A stretch of 64,000 nt of DNA from the NCBI RefSeq assembly GCF_027925305.1, contig NZ_BSDR01000001.1, forward strand, positions 4,234,501-4,298,500, in the 5' to 3' direction. Numbering within the stretch: the first letter of the stretch is position 1; the number at the start of each line of letters is the position of its first letter. This stretch comes from Desulforhabdus amnigena (GTDB taxonomy: Bacteria; Desulfobacterota; Syntrophobacteria; Syntrophobacterales; Syntrophobacteraceae). Below are positions 24,827-33,824 of this stretch, in pieces. The notes beneath the pieces were generated by a model, which was given only the letters and a program-made list of their open reading frames with translations, did no database searches and was not told where the DNA came from. The translations under genes and the position numbers were made by a program.

Positions 24827-25810
24827 ATGTCGGATTCAATTTGCAGTTTGAGCTTTGACGAAGTGGTAGACCGGCTTCTCAAATTGAAAGAACCTTATCA
24901 GGCGAATTACCTGGCCATGTATTCCAGCTGGTACGGGGGCATCGTCACAGACCCTGCCCTCATGATGGTACCCATTGACGACCATCTGGTGCATCGGGGG
25001 GATGGCATTTTCGAGGCCTTCAAGTGTGTGAACCGGAAGGTGTATGCTCTGGCAAGACACCTCGACAGGATGGAACGCTCTCTTCAGGGTCCCCAACTCT
25101 CTCTGCCTGTAAGCCGTGAGACCCTTGAGAAAACGATTCTTGCGGCCATTCGCGCAGCCAATGTTTCCGATTGCCTCGTGAGGCTTTTCGTTTCCCGTGG
25201 TCCCGGAGGATTTTCCACGAGTCCCTATGAATGTCCGGCAAGCCAGCTCTATGTAGTGGTCACTACCCTGCAAATGCCCAGGCCGGAAAAATACGAAAAC
25301 GGTGTCACGCTCATGACGAGCCGCATTCCAACCAAGTCGGGTTATTTTGCCAACATAAAAAGTTGCAACTACCTCCCCAATGTCCTCATGAAAAAAGAAG
25401 CCGAAGATGCGGGTGTAGACTTTACGGTTTCCGTGGATGCCCATGGAGCACTGGGGGAGGGTTCCACGGAAAATGTCGGAATCGTGACGAAAAACCGGGA
25501 ATTCCTCGTGCCCAGATTCGACCGTATACTGAGGGGCACCACTGTTTCCCGTCTCCTCGAATTGGCAAACCCTCTGGTGGCTTCCGGTGATTTGACCCGC
25601 ATTGCGGAAACGGATATAACCCCTCAGCAGGCCTACGATGCTGCGGAAATTATGATGTTCGGGACAACATTCGATGTCCTCCCCGTGGTCCGATATGACG
25701 GGCATGTGATCGGCGATGGCCGGCCCGGTCCCGTTTTCCGCAGGCTCCTGGCGCTCATTCAAGAGGATATGCTGCATTGTGATGAAATGTTGACTCCGGT
25801 GGAAGAATAG
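24827..25810 (+). CDS. class IV aminotransferase (BCAT/ADC-lyase type)
   Basis: A 327-residue PLP enzyme of fold type IV. It has HRGDGIFEAFK near residues 47-57, RLFVSRGPGGFS, the PLP lysine in NIKSCNYL, and the C-terminal segment EIMMFGTTFDVLPV. The fold covers branched-chain aminotransferase, D-amino acid aminotransferase and aminodeoxychorismate lyase; the sequence does not settle which. The ATG at 24827 has GGAG six bases upstream. gmhA starts four bases after its stop, so it begins a three-gene operon. Confidence 0.85.
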   Translation: MSDSICSLSFDEVVDRLLKLKEPYQANYLAMYSSWYGGIVTDPALMMVPIDDHLVHRGDGIFEAFKCVNRKVYALARHLDRMERSLQGPQLSLPVSRETLEKTILAAIRAANVSDCLVRLFVSRGPGGFSTSPYECPASQLYVVVTTLQMPRPEKYENGVTLMTSRIPTKSGYFANIKSCNYLPNVLMKKEAEDAGVDFTVSVDAHGALGEGSTENVGIVTKNREFLVPRFDRILRGTTVSRLLELANPLVASGDLTRIAETDITPQQAYDAAEIMMFGTTFDVLPVVRYDGHVIGDGRPGPVFRRLLALIQEDMLHCDEMLTPVEE

Positions 25811-25814
25811 AAAG

Positions 25815-26426
25815 ATGGAACTCATACTGCGTGAACGCTACCGCATGATGGCCGAACAGGGTTTTCGCGAGAGCATCGAAGTGAAGGAGGCTCTCCGTCG
25901 TGAAGAGACCGGCACCATTCTGGATATGGCCGAGATGATCGTCCAGGCCTTTCGGGGAAATCACCGGTTGTTTCTTTTCGGGAATGGAGGGAGTGCGGCG
26001 GATGCTCAGCATCTGGCGGCCGAGTTTGTGAATCGCTTTCAAATGGATCGTCCCCCTTTGCCGGCCATCGCTTTAACGGTGGACTCGTCCGTGCTCACCA
26101 GCATCGGCAACGACTTCCATTTCGAGGATATTTTCATCAAGCAATTGAGGGCACTGGCTCAAGCGGGCGACGTGGCCCTCGGAATCAGCACCAGCGGAAA
26201 ATCTCCCAATGTCGTCAAGGCGCTGCGATGGTCTTGTGAACACGGTCTTCGCACCGTGGGCTGGGTGGGAGCGGCAGGCGGGGAAATGGATGCGTATTGC
26301 GATATTCTCCTGCGCGCCCCTTCACGGGTGACGGCGCGTGTTCAGGAGTGCCACATCACGGTGGGGCATATTTTATGTGCCCTTGTGGATGAAATGCTTT
26401 TCGGAAACCTGGAGCAGAACGAATGA
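25815..26426 (+). CDS. gmhA: phosphoheptose isomerase-like SIS protein
   Basis: A 203-residue SIS-domain protein with FGNGGSAADAQHLAAEF (residues 56-72), GISTSGKSPNV and the C-terminal CHITVGHILCALV. This is the pattern of GmhA, which converts sedoheptulose 7-phosphate into D-glycero-manno-heptose 7-phosphate for lipopolysaccharide core. No other heptose gene is nearby. It starts 4 bases after the aminotransferase and its end overlaps the next gene by four bases (ATGA), so all three are coupled. Confidence 0.85.
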   Translation: MELILRERYRMMAEQGFRESIEVKEALRREETGTILDMAEMIVQAFRGNHRLFLFGNGGSAADAQHLAAEFVNRFQMDRPPLPAIALTVDSSVLTSIGNDFHFEDIFIKQLRALAQAGDVALGISTSGKSPNVVKALRWSCEHGLRTVGWVGAAGGEMDAYCDILLRAPSRVTARVQECHITVGHILCALVDEMLFGNLEQNE

Positions 26427-27391
26427 GCAAGACGGAATGCAACTGGGAACCGCTCAGTTTTGAAGGGTTGCAGACAACGAGCCTGAAGGACCGCCCCAGC
26501 AAGGTGCGCATCGAGGACTTTGCCAAACCCTGGGCCGTTGGAGAGACCCTGGGGTGTTTCATTGAAAAGCTGCCTGCCATCCTTGCGGCCGATCAATTCC
26601 GGGATGCCGCCCAAGCCGTAGCGGAAGCGGTCCGCAATGATAAAACCGTCATTTTGGGAATGGGAGCTCACCCCATCAAGGTGGGATTGAACCCTGTCCT
26701 GGTGGATGCTATGGAGGAGGGAATCATCAGGGGTCTGGCTCTGAATGGAGCGGGCATCATTCATGATGTGGAAGTGGCCCTGGCGGGAAAGACCTCGGAA
26801 GATGTGGCGGCGCATCTGGGCTGCGGGCAGTTCGGTACTGCAAGGGAAACGGCTGAATTCATTCACGGGGCCGTTGCTGCCGCTTTCAAGGATGGCAATA
26901 TGGGGCTGGGGAGAGCCGTCGGCAGGCGGCTCGTCGCGGAGAACGTTCCCTTTGCTCATCTGAGCCTTCTTGCCACGGCGTTTCGACTCAACATCCCCGT
27001 GACCGTTCATGTGGCGGTGGGAACCGATATCATACACATGCATCCCGCTATGGACGGTGCGGCCATGGGATGGCTCAGCCACTACGATTTCAAGCTCTTC
27101 TGCCGCCTCGTGACCACACTGCATCAGGGGGTCTTCATCAATCTGGGATCTGCCGTCATATTGCCCGAAGTCTTTTTGAAGGCGGTGAGTGTGGCGCACA
27201 ATCTGGGTTTTGGTCTTGATGGAATCACCACCATCAATATGGATTTTCAGCGTCAGTACAGACCTCAGGTCAACGTGATTCAACGGCCCACGGCCGGAAC
27301 GGGAAAGGGGATCAGCCTCATAGGACATCATGAAATCATGTTCCCGCTTTTCATGGCCACGGTCAAGGAATGTCTCTCCCGGGAGAAATGA
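26423..27391 (+). CDS. conserved Rossmann-like protein of unknown function
   Basis: A 322-residue soluble protein. It contains VILGMGAHPIKVGLNP (near residues 76-91) and LALNGAGIIHDVEVAL (near 107-122), with a histidine-rich patch (VAVGTDIIHMHPAMDG) near residues 195-210. The glycine-rich pattern and the AGIIHD motif recall deoxyhypusine-synthase-like folds, but I cannot show the catalytic lysine neighbourhood of that enzyme, so no function is assigned. The start overlaps gmhA by four bases. Its coupling to gmhA suggests a step in nucleotide-sugar or heptose metabolism. Confidence 0.6.
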   Translation: MSKTECNWEPLSFEGLQTTSLKDRPSKVRIEDFAKPWAVGETLGCFIEKLPAILAADQFRDAAQAVAEAVRNDKTVILGMGAHPIKVGLNPVLVDAMEEGIIRGLALNGAGIIHDVEVALAGKTSEDVAAHLGCGQFGTARETAEFIHGAVAAAFKDGNMGLGRAVGRRLVAENVPFAHLSLLATAFRLNIPVTVHVAVGTDIIHMHPAMDGAAMGWLSHYDFKLFCRLVTTLHQGVFINLGSAVILPEVFLKAVSVAHNLGFGLDGITTINMDFQRQYRPQVNVIQRPTAGTGKGISLIGHHEIMFPLFMATVKECLSREK

Positions 27392-27611
27392 GATGACAAA
27401 ACGCACAAAAATTCATGCAGGATCTGTCACCATGGATGCGGAACTGAATGATAGTTCTGGCGTTGGAGTCTGAATTGCGAAGGGTTATCATAAAAAGCGG
27501 TTCCGAATCTGAAACGTGGAGATCTTTTGAAATTTGGAGCACAACCCGATTTGGGGTAAGGAGATGGAATCCGGTCGGATTCCTGTGAGATTTTCGAGTT
27601 GGAGGAATGAA

Positions 27612-27848
27612 ATGCCCATCTACGAATACGAGTGCAATGGCTGTAAGGAAAAATTCGAGATTCTGGTTTTCAGAAGCGATGAGACCGTAACTTGTCCCAA
27701 GTGCGATTCCCGGGATATCCATAGGGTCCTTTCCGTCTGCGGGTTCAAGAGCGGCGGGGACAAGGGTGCCGCGAGCAGCCGTGTGGGATCAACCTCTGCT
27801 TCATCCTGTGCCGGCTGTACCAGTGGCAATTGCAGTTCCTGCCATTGA
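27612..27848 (+). CDS. FmdB-like zinc ribbon protein
   Basis: A 78-residue protein starting MPIYEYECNGCKEKFE, the FmdB/CxxC_CxxC_SSSS signature, with a second zinc pair in CPKCDS. The tail has a serine/glycine run and another cysteine group (CAGCTSGNCSSCH). It binds one zinc and is often found beside heme or amidase genes, with a regulatory role assumed. GGAGG lies seven bases before the ATG at 27612. hemC follows after 60 bases. Confidence 0.85.
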   Translation: MPIYEYECNGCKEKFEILVFRSDETVTCPKCDSRDIHRVLSVCGFKSGGDKGAASSRVGSTSASSCAGCTSGNCSSCH

Positions 27849-27908
27849 GGAAACGGCAGAAAGGTGGAGAGTCAATCCGTTCTTTAGAGAAAATAAGATG
27901 AGGAAAAT

Positions 27909-28847
27909 TTGACGAATAAAATCCTTCGAATTGGAACCCGGGGCAGTTTGCTTGCCTTGAAGCAGAGCACAATGGTGAAGGGGATTCTGGAGGGACTCTG
28001 GCCCGGCCTTCAAGTGGAACTCCAGGTCATCAAGACCATGGGCGATAAGATTCTCGATGTGCCCTTGGCCAAAGTGGGAGGCAAGGGGCTTTTCGTCAAA
28101 GAGATCGAGGATGCCCTTTTGGCCGGGCAGGTGGATCTGGCGGTGCACAGCATCAAGGATGTTCCGGCCGTGTTGCCGGAGGGCCTTGAAATCGGAGCCA
28201 TCCCCAAGCGGGAAGACCCGCGGGATGTTCTTGTGACCCGCAACGGTCTGGGATTGGATGCTGTGCCCTTGAATGCACGGGTTGGGACAAGCAGTCTCAG
28301 GCGGTCGGCTCAATTGAAAAGCCTTCGCCCCGACTTGGACATTCAGAACCTGCGGGGAAATCTCGATACCCGTTTGCGGAAGTTGCACGAAGGGCAATAT
28401 GAAGCCATTTTGCTCGCTGCCGCCGGACTTCACCGCATGGGATGGAAAGACCGCATATCCGCCTATCTTCAAGAGGAGATCTTTGTGCCCGCGATCGGCC
28501 AGGGCGCCATCGGCATTGAACTCCGCAGCAGCGATGCAGAAGTTCTGAAGGTGCTCGCTCCCATGCACGACCCGGATACTGCGGTTGCAGTCCAGGCGGA
28601 AAGGAGTCTCCTGAACGAACTGGAAGGTGGATGCCAGGTTCCCATCGGGGGGCACGCCGTTGTAAACGGAAGTGAAGTGACTTTGACGGGGCTCGTGGCT
28701 TCACTGGATGGACGGGAAATGTTCCGGGTCACCCGAACGGCGCCGCGCAGTGGAGCCGAGGCTCTGGGACGAAATGTGGCCCAGGAGCTCTTGGGCCAGG
28801 GGGCCCGTCGCATTTTGGAAGATGTCTATCGAAATTCAGAAAAATAA
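27909..28847 (+). CDS. hemC: porphobilinogen deaminase
   Basis: A 312-residue hydroxymethylbilane synthase joining four porphobilinogens to the linear tetrapyrrole. The N-terminal IGTRGSLLAL, the KDVPAVLPEGLEIG stretch, the RRSAQL segment and the cofactor-bearing cysteine in ELEGGCQVPIG are all present. The start is TTG at 27909 with GAGG six bases upstream. It precedes the fused cobA-hemD by 38 bases, so the two encode consecutive steps of tetrapyrrole synthesis for heme, siroheme or cobalamin. Confidence 0.95.
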   Translation: MTNKILRIGTRGSLLALKQSTMVKGILEGLWPGLQVELQVIKTMGDKILDVPLAKVGGKGLFVKEIEDALLAGQVDLAVHSIKDVPAVLPEGLEIGAIPKREDPRDVLVTRNGLGLDAVPLNARVGTSSLRRSAQLKSLRPDLDIQNLRGNLDTRLRKLHEGQYEAILLAAAGLHRMGWKDRISAYLQEEIFVPAIGQGAIGIELRSSDAEVLKVLAPMHDPDTAVAVQAERSLLNELEGGCQVPIGGHAVVNGSEVTLTGLVASLDGREMFRVTRTAPRSGAEALGRNVAQELLGQGARRILEDVYRNSEK

Positions 28848-28885
28848 ACCGGGGCACTTCTGTTCTGTCATGAGAGGAATGGCTG

Positions 28886-30415
28886 GTGGGAAAAGGAAAA
28901 GTATATCTTGTGGGAGCGGGCCCTGGAGATCCGGGGCTTCTGACCTTGAGGGCAAAGGAACTTCTGGAGCAGGCCGAGGTCGTGATTTATGATTACCTGG
29001 CCAATGTGGAATTCCTCAAGTATGCTCCCCCTGAAGCTGAAAGAATTTACGTGGGCAAAAAGGGAGGCGACCACACCCTGAGCCAGTGGGAAATAAACGA
29101 TCTCCTGGTGAAGAAAGGGCGTGACAACATAGTGGTGCGCCTCAAGGGAGGAGACCCCTTTGTATTTGGACGCGGTGGAGAGGAAGCACAGGTGCTGGTG
29201 ACGGCGGGCATTCCCTTCGAGGTGGTGCCGGGAATCACCGCAGCCATCGCTGTGCCGGCCTATGCAGGCATTCCCTTGTCGCATCGCGACCACACGGCAA
29301 GCATGGCCTTTGTGACCGGGCACGAACGCGAAGACGCAGAAGACTCCAAGATTGAGTGGGAGAAACTAGCCATGGGAGTCGGTACTCTGGTCTTTTTCAT
29401 GGGCGTCAAAAACCTTCCCCAAATCTGCAGGAATCTCATAGAGAATGGCCGGGCTCCCGATACTCCCGTTGCAGTGATTCGATGGGGAACCACTCCTGAT
29501 CAGAAGACAGTGACGGGAACCCTGGAAACCATCGTGGAGGCCGTTCGGCAGGCAGGATTGAAGCCTCCCGCCATTACCGTCGTCGGCGGAGTCGTTCAAT
29601 TGCGCAACGAATTGAACTGGTTTGAGAATCGTCCGCTCTTTGGCCGCCGCATTGTGGTGACACGGGCGCGTGAACAGGCCAGCGACTTCAAGTCCATCCT
29701 GAGTAAACTGGGAGCTCATTGCATCGAATTTCCCACGATAGAGATTCAGCCGCCCTTCTCCTGGGAGCCCCTCGATAATGCAATCTCCAGGCTTTCTACT
29801 TACGATTGGGCGATTTTTACCAGTGTGAACGGAGTCAAATTTTTCATGGAACGCCTTTGGGCCGCTGGGCACGATGTGCGGGAACTCAAAGGGGTCCGGT
29901 TGGCGACCATCGGCCCCAAGACTTCAGAAGCTTTGGAAAAATTCGGGCTGCGTCCCGATCTCGTGCCCACGGAATACCGAGCGGAGTCCGTTCTGGAAGG
30001 GCTTGCAGGGGAAGATTTGGCGGGAAAGCGCTTTCTGATGCCAAGAGCCCTGGTGGCTCGAGACATTCTACCCCGTACGCTTTGTGAAAAAGGCGCCCAG
30101 GTGGATGTCGTCCCGGCCTACCAGACGGTTTTGCCGGAACACCGCAGTGAAGAGATACTCGATCGTTTACGCCGTAGCGAGATTCACTGTGTCACTTTCA
30201 CTTCCTCCTCGACAGTCGCCAATTTTTTCAGCCTTTTCCAAAGGGAAGAGATCCTTCCCCTCTTGCGAAAGACCGCTGTTGCCTGCATCGGTCCGATTAC
30301 AGCACAGACTGCCGAAGAGCATGGACTTGCAACCGATATCATGCCATCCGAATACACCATCGAAGGGTTGGTGCAGTCCATCCGTTCATATTTTGAAAGT
30401 AAGGGCAAGCCCTAA
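28886..30415 (+). CDS. cobA-hemD: fused uroporphyrinogen-III methyltransferase and synthase
   Basis: A 509-residue two-domain enzyme. Residues 1-245 are the SAM methyltransferase (VGAGPGDPGLLT near 8-19, GGDPFVFGRGGEE, VTGHERED). Residues 255-509 form uroporphyrinogen-III synthase, beginning GRRIVVTRAREQ. Together they turn the HemC product into uroporphyrinogen III and then precorrin-2, the entry to siroheme, cobalamin and alternative heme routes. GTG start at 28886 follows GAGAGGAATGG. This fusion is common in Desulfobacterota and Firmicutes. Confidence 0.95.
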   Translation: MGKGKVYLVGAGPGDPGLLTLRAKELLEQAEVVIYDYLANVEFLKYAPPEAERIYVGKKGGDHTLSQWEINDLLVKKGRDNIVVRLKGGDPFVFGRGGEEAQVLVTAGIPFEVVPGITAAIAVPAYAGIPLSHRDHTASMAFVTGHEREDAEDSKIEWEKLAMGVGTLVFFMGVKNLPQICRNLIENGRAPDTPVAVIRWGTTPDQKTVTGTLETIVEAVRQAGLKPPAITVVGGVVQLRNELNWFENRPLFGRRIVVTRAREQASDFKSILSKLGAHCIEFPTIEIQPPFSWEPLDNAISRLSTYDWAIFTSVNGVKFFMERLWAAGHDVRELKGVRLATIGPKTSEALEKFGLRPDLVPTEYRAESVLEGLAGEDLAGKRFLMPRALVARDILPRTLCEKGAQVDVVPAYQTVLPEHRSEEILDRLRRSEIHCVTFTSSSTVANFFSLFQREEILPLLRKTAVACIGPITAQTAEEHGLATDIMPSEYTIEGLVQSIRSYFESKGKP

Positions 30416-30441
30416 CTTGAAAGAATAACCGTTCATCTGAA

Positions 30442-30570
30442 GAAGTTGGCGGATTCCAATACCCCGCTATTCACCACGGAGACACGGAGAAGATTTTGGA
30501 ATTCCTATGGAATTTCTCTGTAATCTCTGCGCCTCCGTGGTAAAAGGGGGTTTCAAGAGCGATGCACTTC
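30442..30570 (+). repeat. dispersed palindromic repeat, copy A
   Basis: About 129 bases between the converging cobA-hemD and mlaA genes. The arms TTCACCACGGAGACACGGAG and CTCTGCGCCTCCGTGGTAAA are imperfect inverted repeats around a smaller inverted repeat, GGAATTCC-TAT-GGAATT, so the transcript could fold into one long hairpin. A second copy in the opposite orientation is at 42762-42887. Similarity extends beyond the arms (shared GGATTCCAAT on one side and TTTCAAGAGCGA on the other). Confidence 0.85.
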
Positions 30571-30638
30571 CTGGGAGTAGACAGCCTCTGAGAGGAGAAA
30601 ACCGGCCTCCCCTGGAGCGATGGAGGGGAGGCATCCTG

Positions 30639-31415
30639 TTACCGTTTGATTTCTCTCGCCCTGTAATTGAGATAGGCATCCCGCATGGAGACATACGGAT
30701 CCAGCGCGGAGGCCTTGAAATCTTCGTATTCTCCGATTCTGAGCGAAGCATTGTTCATAATCGTTCCCCCCTTGACACCTCCACTTACATAGAAATTCGG
30801 CGACAGATAAAATAACGGGTTGAGAAACCCATCGCTGACCTCTCCAATGGTGTCCCGTACCGTGGAGGGCCCAAGGAAAGGCCAGTTGATGTATAGCATC
30901 GGCTTCATTCCATAGAATCCCAATGTCTGTCCCGAATCCTCTTCGTAAGGTTGCAGATCGAAGTGCCGGTCGGCTATGTCGATCATGCCGCCGAAACCGA
31001 GTGCGGAGTTGATGACGAAACGGCTCAATTCTATTCCCGCTCCCTTGAATTTGCCCTGAAGTGTATTGTTTACCACTCTCACCGGGAACTGAACATTCCT
31101 ATAGGCATTCTTGATGCCGATTCGAAGGCCCTCGGGAACGACTTTTCCATAAACCGTCCCTACCGGTTTTAAGAACCAGAAATAGAACTTATCGTTGAAT
31201 GTGAAAAATGCCCGGTTTATGGGCTCCAGAGGGTCGGAAGTAGTGATGTGTTCCTCTTCAAAGGGTTCCTCTTCTTCTGTGGCGGTTCCCATTTTGGAAA
31301 GGTTTTGATATGGAGTGTCCTGGCTCCAGCTCCTTTGGACGTTTCCAAATGTCATGAAAATCGTTAGAAGCAGGAAAACTACAGAAGCTGCCACAAGATT
31401 TCGAGTCGCATTCAT
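30639..31415 (-). CDS. mlaA: MlaA (VacJ)-type outer-membrane phospholipid transport protein
   Basis: A 258-residue protein with an N-terminal signal (residues 1-32, cleaved after a hydrophobic run ending near RSWSQ) and the MlaA signatures DPLEPINRAFFTFND, RVVNNTLQGKF and GPSTVRDTIG. MlaA removes misplaced phospholipids from the outer leaflet of the outer membrane and passes them to MlaC. Unlike the E. coli protein, no lipobox cysteine is seen. The ATG at 31415 has a GAGGAGGGGG ribosome site. mla ABC genes are not in the window. Confidence 0.9.
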   Translation of the reverse strand: MNATRNLVAASVVFLLLTIFMTFGNVQRSWSQDTPYQNLSKMGTATEEEEPFEEEHITTSDPLEPINRAFFTFNDKFYFWFLKPVGTVYGKVVPEGLRIGIKNAYRNVQFPVRVVNNTLQGKFKGAGIELSRFVINSALGFGGMIDIADRHFDLQPYEEDSGQTLGFYGMKPMLYINWPFLGPSTVRDTIGEVSDGFLNPLFYLSPNFYVSGGVKGGTIMNNASLRIGEYEDFKASALDPYVSMRDAYLNYRAREIKR

Positions 31416-31768
31416 ACCCCCCTCCTCTCTGATTGAACAATATATTCGAAAAATTAGGAAAACGTATCTCAACGCTGGAAAGAACACGGAAAAGTATTCT
31501 ACCATCCTCACTCAACTTGGCAAGAAAAAGTCAAACGGCTTGTTTGCAACGTCTTTTTTCAGATGAACCTCTATGACTCGGATCGGTCTCAACGAAAGGT
31601 TGGAAATTTCTTTCCTTCGCAGGGCATCCGATGGCTTTGCATATTTTCGGAGTTGTTATATATTTCTAAACAGCTTTGCCCGTTTTAAAAGTTGGCCTGC
31701 ACTCTGGAAATTGGATTTATAAAGCACCTGAGAACATATTTTTGATGTTTTATGATACCCGGTCATCC

Positions 31769-31796
31769 TTGAAAACGAAAATCAGGATTTTATAAG
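31769..31796 (+). promoter_or_regulatory. predicted promoter of ftsH
   Basis: TTGAAA (31769-31774) and TATAAG (31791-31796) are separated by 16 bases, a good sigma-70-like promoter 62 bases before the ftsH start. The -35 is preceded by C, giving CTTGAAA, the heat-shock sigma-32 -35 box, but the -10 does not match CCCCAT. The upstream stretch 31416-31768 is otherwise AT-rich and without a gene. Confidence 0.6.
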
Positions 31797-31857
31797 GGTG
31801 ATGAATACGGGAAGACAATCTGACTTGTTTTGTATTTTTTCCCAGGAGGATCGGTCG

Positions 31858-33819
31858 ATGGCGAAAAAAAGTGACGACAATATGAACCCCATGGATAAGT
31901 TTATGGATCGCCTCAGAGGCGGCTCCGGGGAGGGAGGGCCTCAGCAACCTGATTCTTCTCAACGAAAAGTGCATTTTTCCATCTGGTATTTTATCCTCGC
32001 TTTGCTGTTGATTTCCTGGGTGCAGGGTTACCTGGCGGAGCCTCCGAGGGAAAAGATCAACTATTCTCAATTCAAGCAATGGGTGCGGGACGGGAAAGTC
32101 GAAAACCTGGTGATTGGTCCGGACAGAATTCGGGGGGACATCAAAGAGGATAAAAACCAAAAGGATCAGCCGAAGCATTTCGTCACCGTCAGGGTGGAAG
32201 ATCCGGAGCTTGTTGAGCTTTTGGATCAAAAGGGGATCGAGTATACGGGCTTTGCTGAAAACAAGTGGGTAGGAGTGATCGTATCCTGGCTTTTGCCTCT
32301 GGCCATATTCATTTTCTTTTGGAGTTACCTCATCAAGAGAATGAGCGGGGGGGCGCAGGGGGTCCTTTCCGTCGGCAAGGCGCGAGTCAAAATCTTTGCA
32401 CAAAAAGAGGTGGGAGTGACTTTCGACGATGTTGCCGGTATCGATGAGGCCAAGCAGGAGCTTCAGGAAATCGTTCAGTTTTTGAAAAGCCCTGAAAAAT
32501 TCCAACGCCTCGGAGGGCGTATTCCCAAAGGGGTGCTTCTCCTGGGAGCTCCCGGCACGGGAAAGACTCTCCTGGCCAAAGCGGTTGCGGGAGAGGCCGG
32601 AGTGCCCTTTTTCAGCATGAGTGGTTCCGAATTTGTGGAAATGTTTGTGGGGGTGGGAGCAGCTCGCGTGAGAGATCTTTTCGGGCAGGCGAAGGATCAG
32701 GCCCCCTGTATCATTTTTATAGATGAACTGGATGCCCTCGGAAAAGCGCGTGGACTCAATCCTATCGGCGGTCATGACGAGCGTGAGCAGACTTTGAATC
32801 AGCTGCTTGTGGAAATGGACGGATTCGACGCTCAGGCGGGAGTCATCATCATGGCGGCAACGAACCGTCCCGAAATACTGGATCCGGCTCTGTTGCGCCC
32901 TGGACGTTTCGACCGTCATGTAGCCATCGACAAGCCCGATATCCGGGGAAGGGAAGCCATTCTCAAGATACACATCAAGAATGTCAAACTGGCTCCGGAC
33001 GTGGACCTCAAGAGGATAGCGGCCATGACTCCGGGATTTGTCGGAGCGGATCTGGCCAATCTGGTCAACGAAGCGGCACTGTTTGCGGCAAGACGGGATC
33101 GCAATGAAGTGACCATGGTCGATTTTCAGGATGCTGCCGACCGTATCATCGGCGGACTGGAAAAGAAGAACCGTGCTATGAATCCCAGGGAAAAAGAGAT
33201 CGTGGCCTATCACGAATCCGGCCATGCCCTCGTGGCCATGTCTCTGCCCAATGTGGATCCGGTCAATAAAATATCCATCATTCCCCGCGGCATTGCGGCC
33301 CTCGGGTATACGCAGCAGCTTCCCACCGAAGACCGTTATCTCATGACACGAAACGAACTGCTCCAACGTCTGCAGGTGCTCCTGGGGGGACGCGTATCCG
33401 AGGAGGTCATCTTTGGAGACGTTTCGACCGGCGCTCAAAATGACCTGCAGCGGGCTACGGACATTGCCCGCAGCATGGTGATGGAATATGGCATGAGCGA
33501 GCGCCTGGGGCCTCTTACCTACACTCGTGAACCCCGTTCGGCTCACCTGGACCTCGGCATGGGACCCAAAGAAAGGGAATTCAGTGAGCGCACGGCCCAG
33601 GAGATCGATGAAGAGGTCTCCGGGCTCGTCGAGGAAGCGCATCGGAAGGTTCAGAGTTTATTGAAAAAGCACAGCGATTCCCTGAAAGAATTGGCACAGA
33701 TTCTTCTGGAAAAGGAATCCATCGAAGGCGATGAGCTCAAGGCATTTGCCGCCAAATTCAAGGGAAAGAGTTCTGCTGCCGCTCTTGAAGAAACTTCAAA
33801 GACCGAGGGAATGGCTTAG
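31858..33819 (+). CDS. ftsH: ATP-dependent zinc metalloprotease FtsH
   Basis: A 653-residue membrane AAA protease. Two membrane helices (about residues 40-60 and 135-157) flank a periplasmic domain. The AAA module shows GAPGTGKT, the pore motif, [10 protein letters not shown] and the SRH region [19 protein letters not shown]. The zinc site HESGH and a distal acidic ligand region follow. It degrades misfolded membrane proteins and selected cytoplasmic ones. The ATG at 31858 has AGGAGGATCGG upstream and is preferred to an ATG at 31798. A molybdopterin oxidoreductase starts six bases after its stop. Confidence 0.97.
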   Translation: MAKKSDDNMNPMDKFMDRLRGGSGEGGPQQPDSSQRKVHFSIWYFILALLLISWVQGYLAEPPREKINYSQFKQWVRDGKVENLVIGPDRIRGDIKEDKNQKDQPKHFVTVRVEDPELVELLDQKGIEYTGFAENKWVGVIVSWLLPLAIFIFFWSYLIKRMSGGAQGVLSVGKARVKIFAQKEVGVTFDDVAGIDEAKQELQEIVQFLKSPEKFQRLGGRIPKGVLLLGAPGTGKTLLAKAVAGEAGVPFFSMSGSEFVEMFVGVGAARVRDLFGQAKDQAPCIIFIDELDALGKARGLNPIGGHDEREQTLNQLLVEMDGFDAQAGVIIMAATNRPEILDPALLRPGRFDRHVAIDKPDIRGREAILKIHIKNVKLAPDVDLKRIAAMTPGFVGADLANLVNEAALFAARRDRNEVTMVDFQDAADRIIGGLEKKNRAMNPREKEIVAYHESGHALVAMSLPNVDPVNKISIIPRGIAALGYTQQLPTEDRYLMTRNELLQRLQVLLGGRVSEEVIFGDVSTGAQNDLQRATDIARSMVMEYGMSERLGPLTYTREPRSAHLDLGMGPKEREFSERTAQEIDEEVSGLVEEAHRKVQSLLKKHSDSLKELAQILLEKESIEGDELKAFAAKFKGKSSAAALEETSKTEGMA

Positions 33820-33824
33820 TAAAA

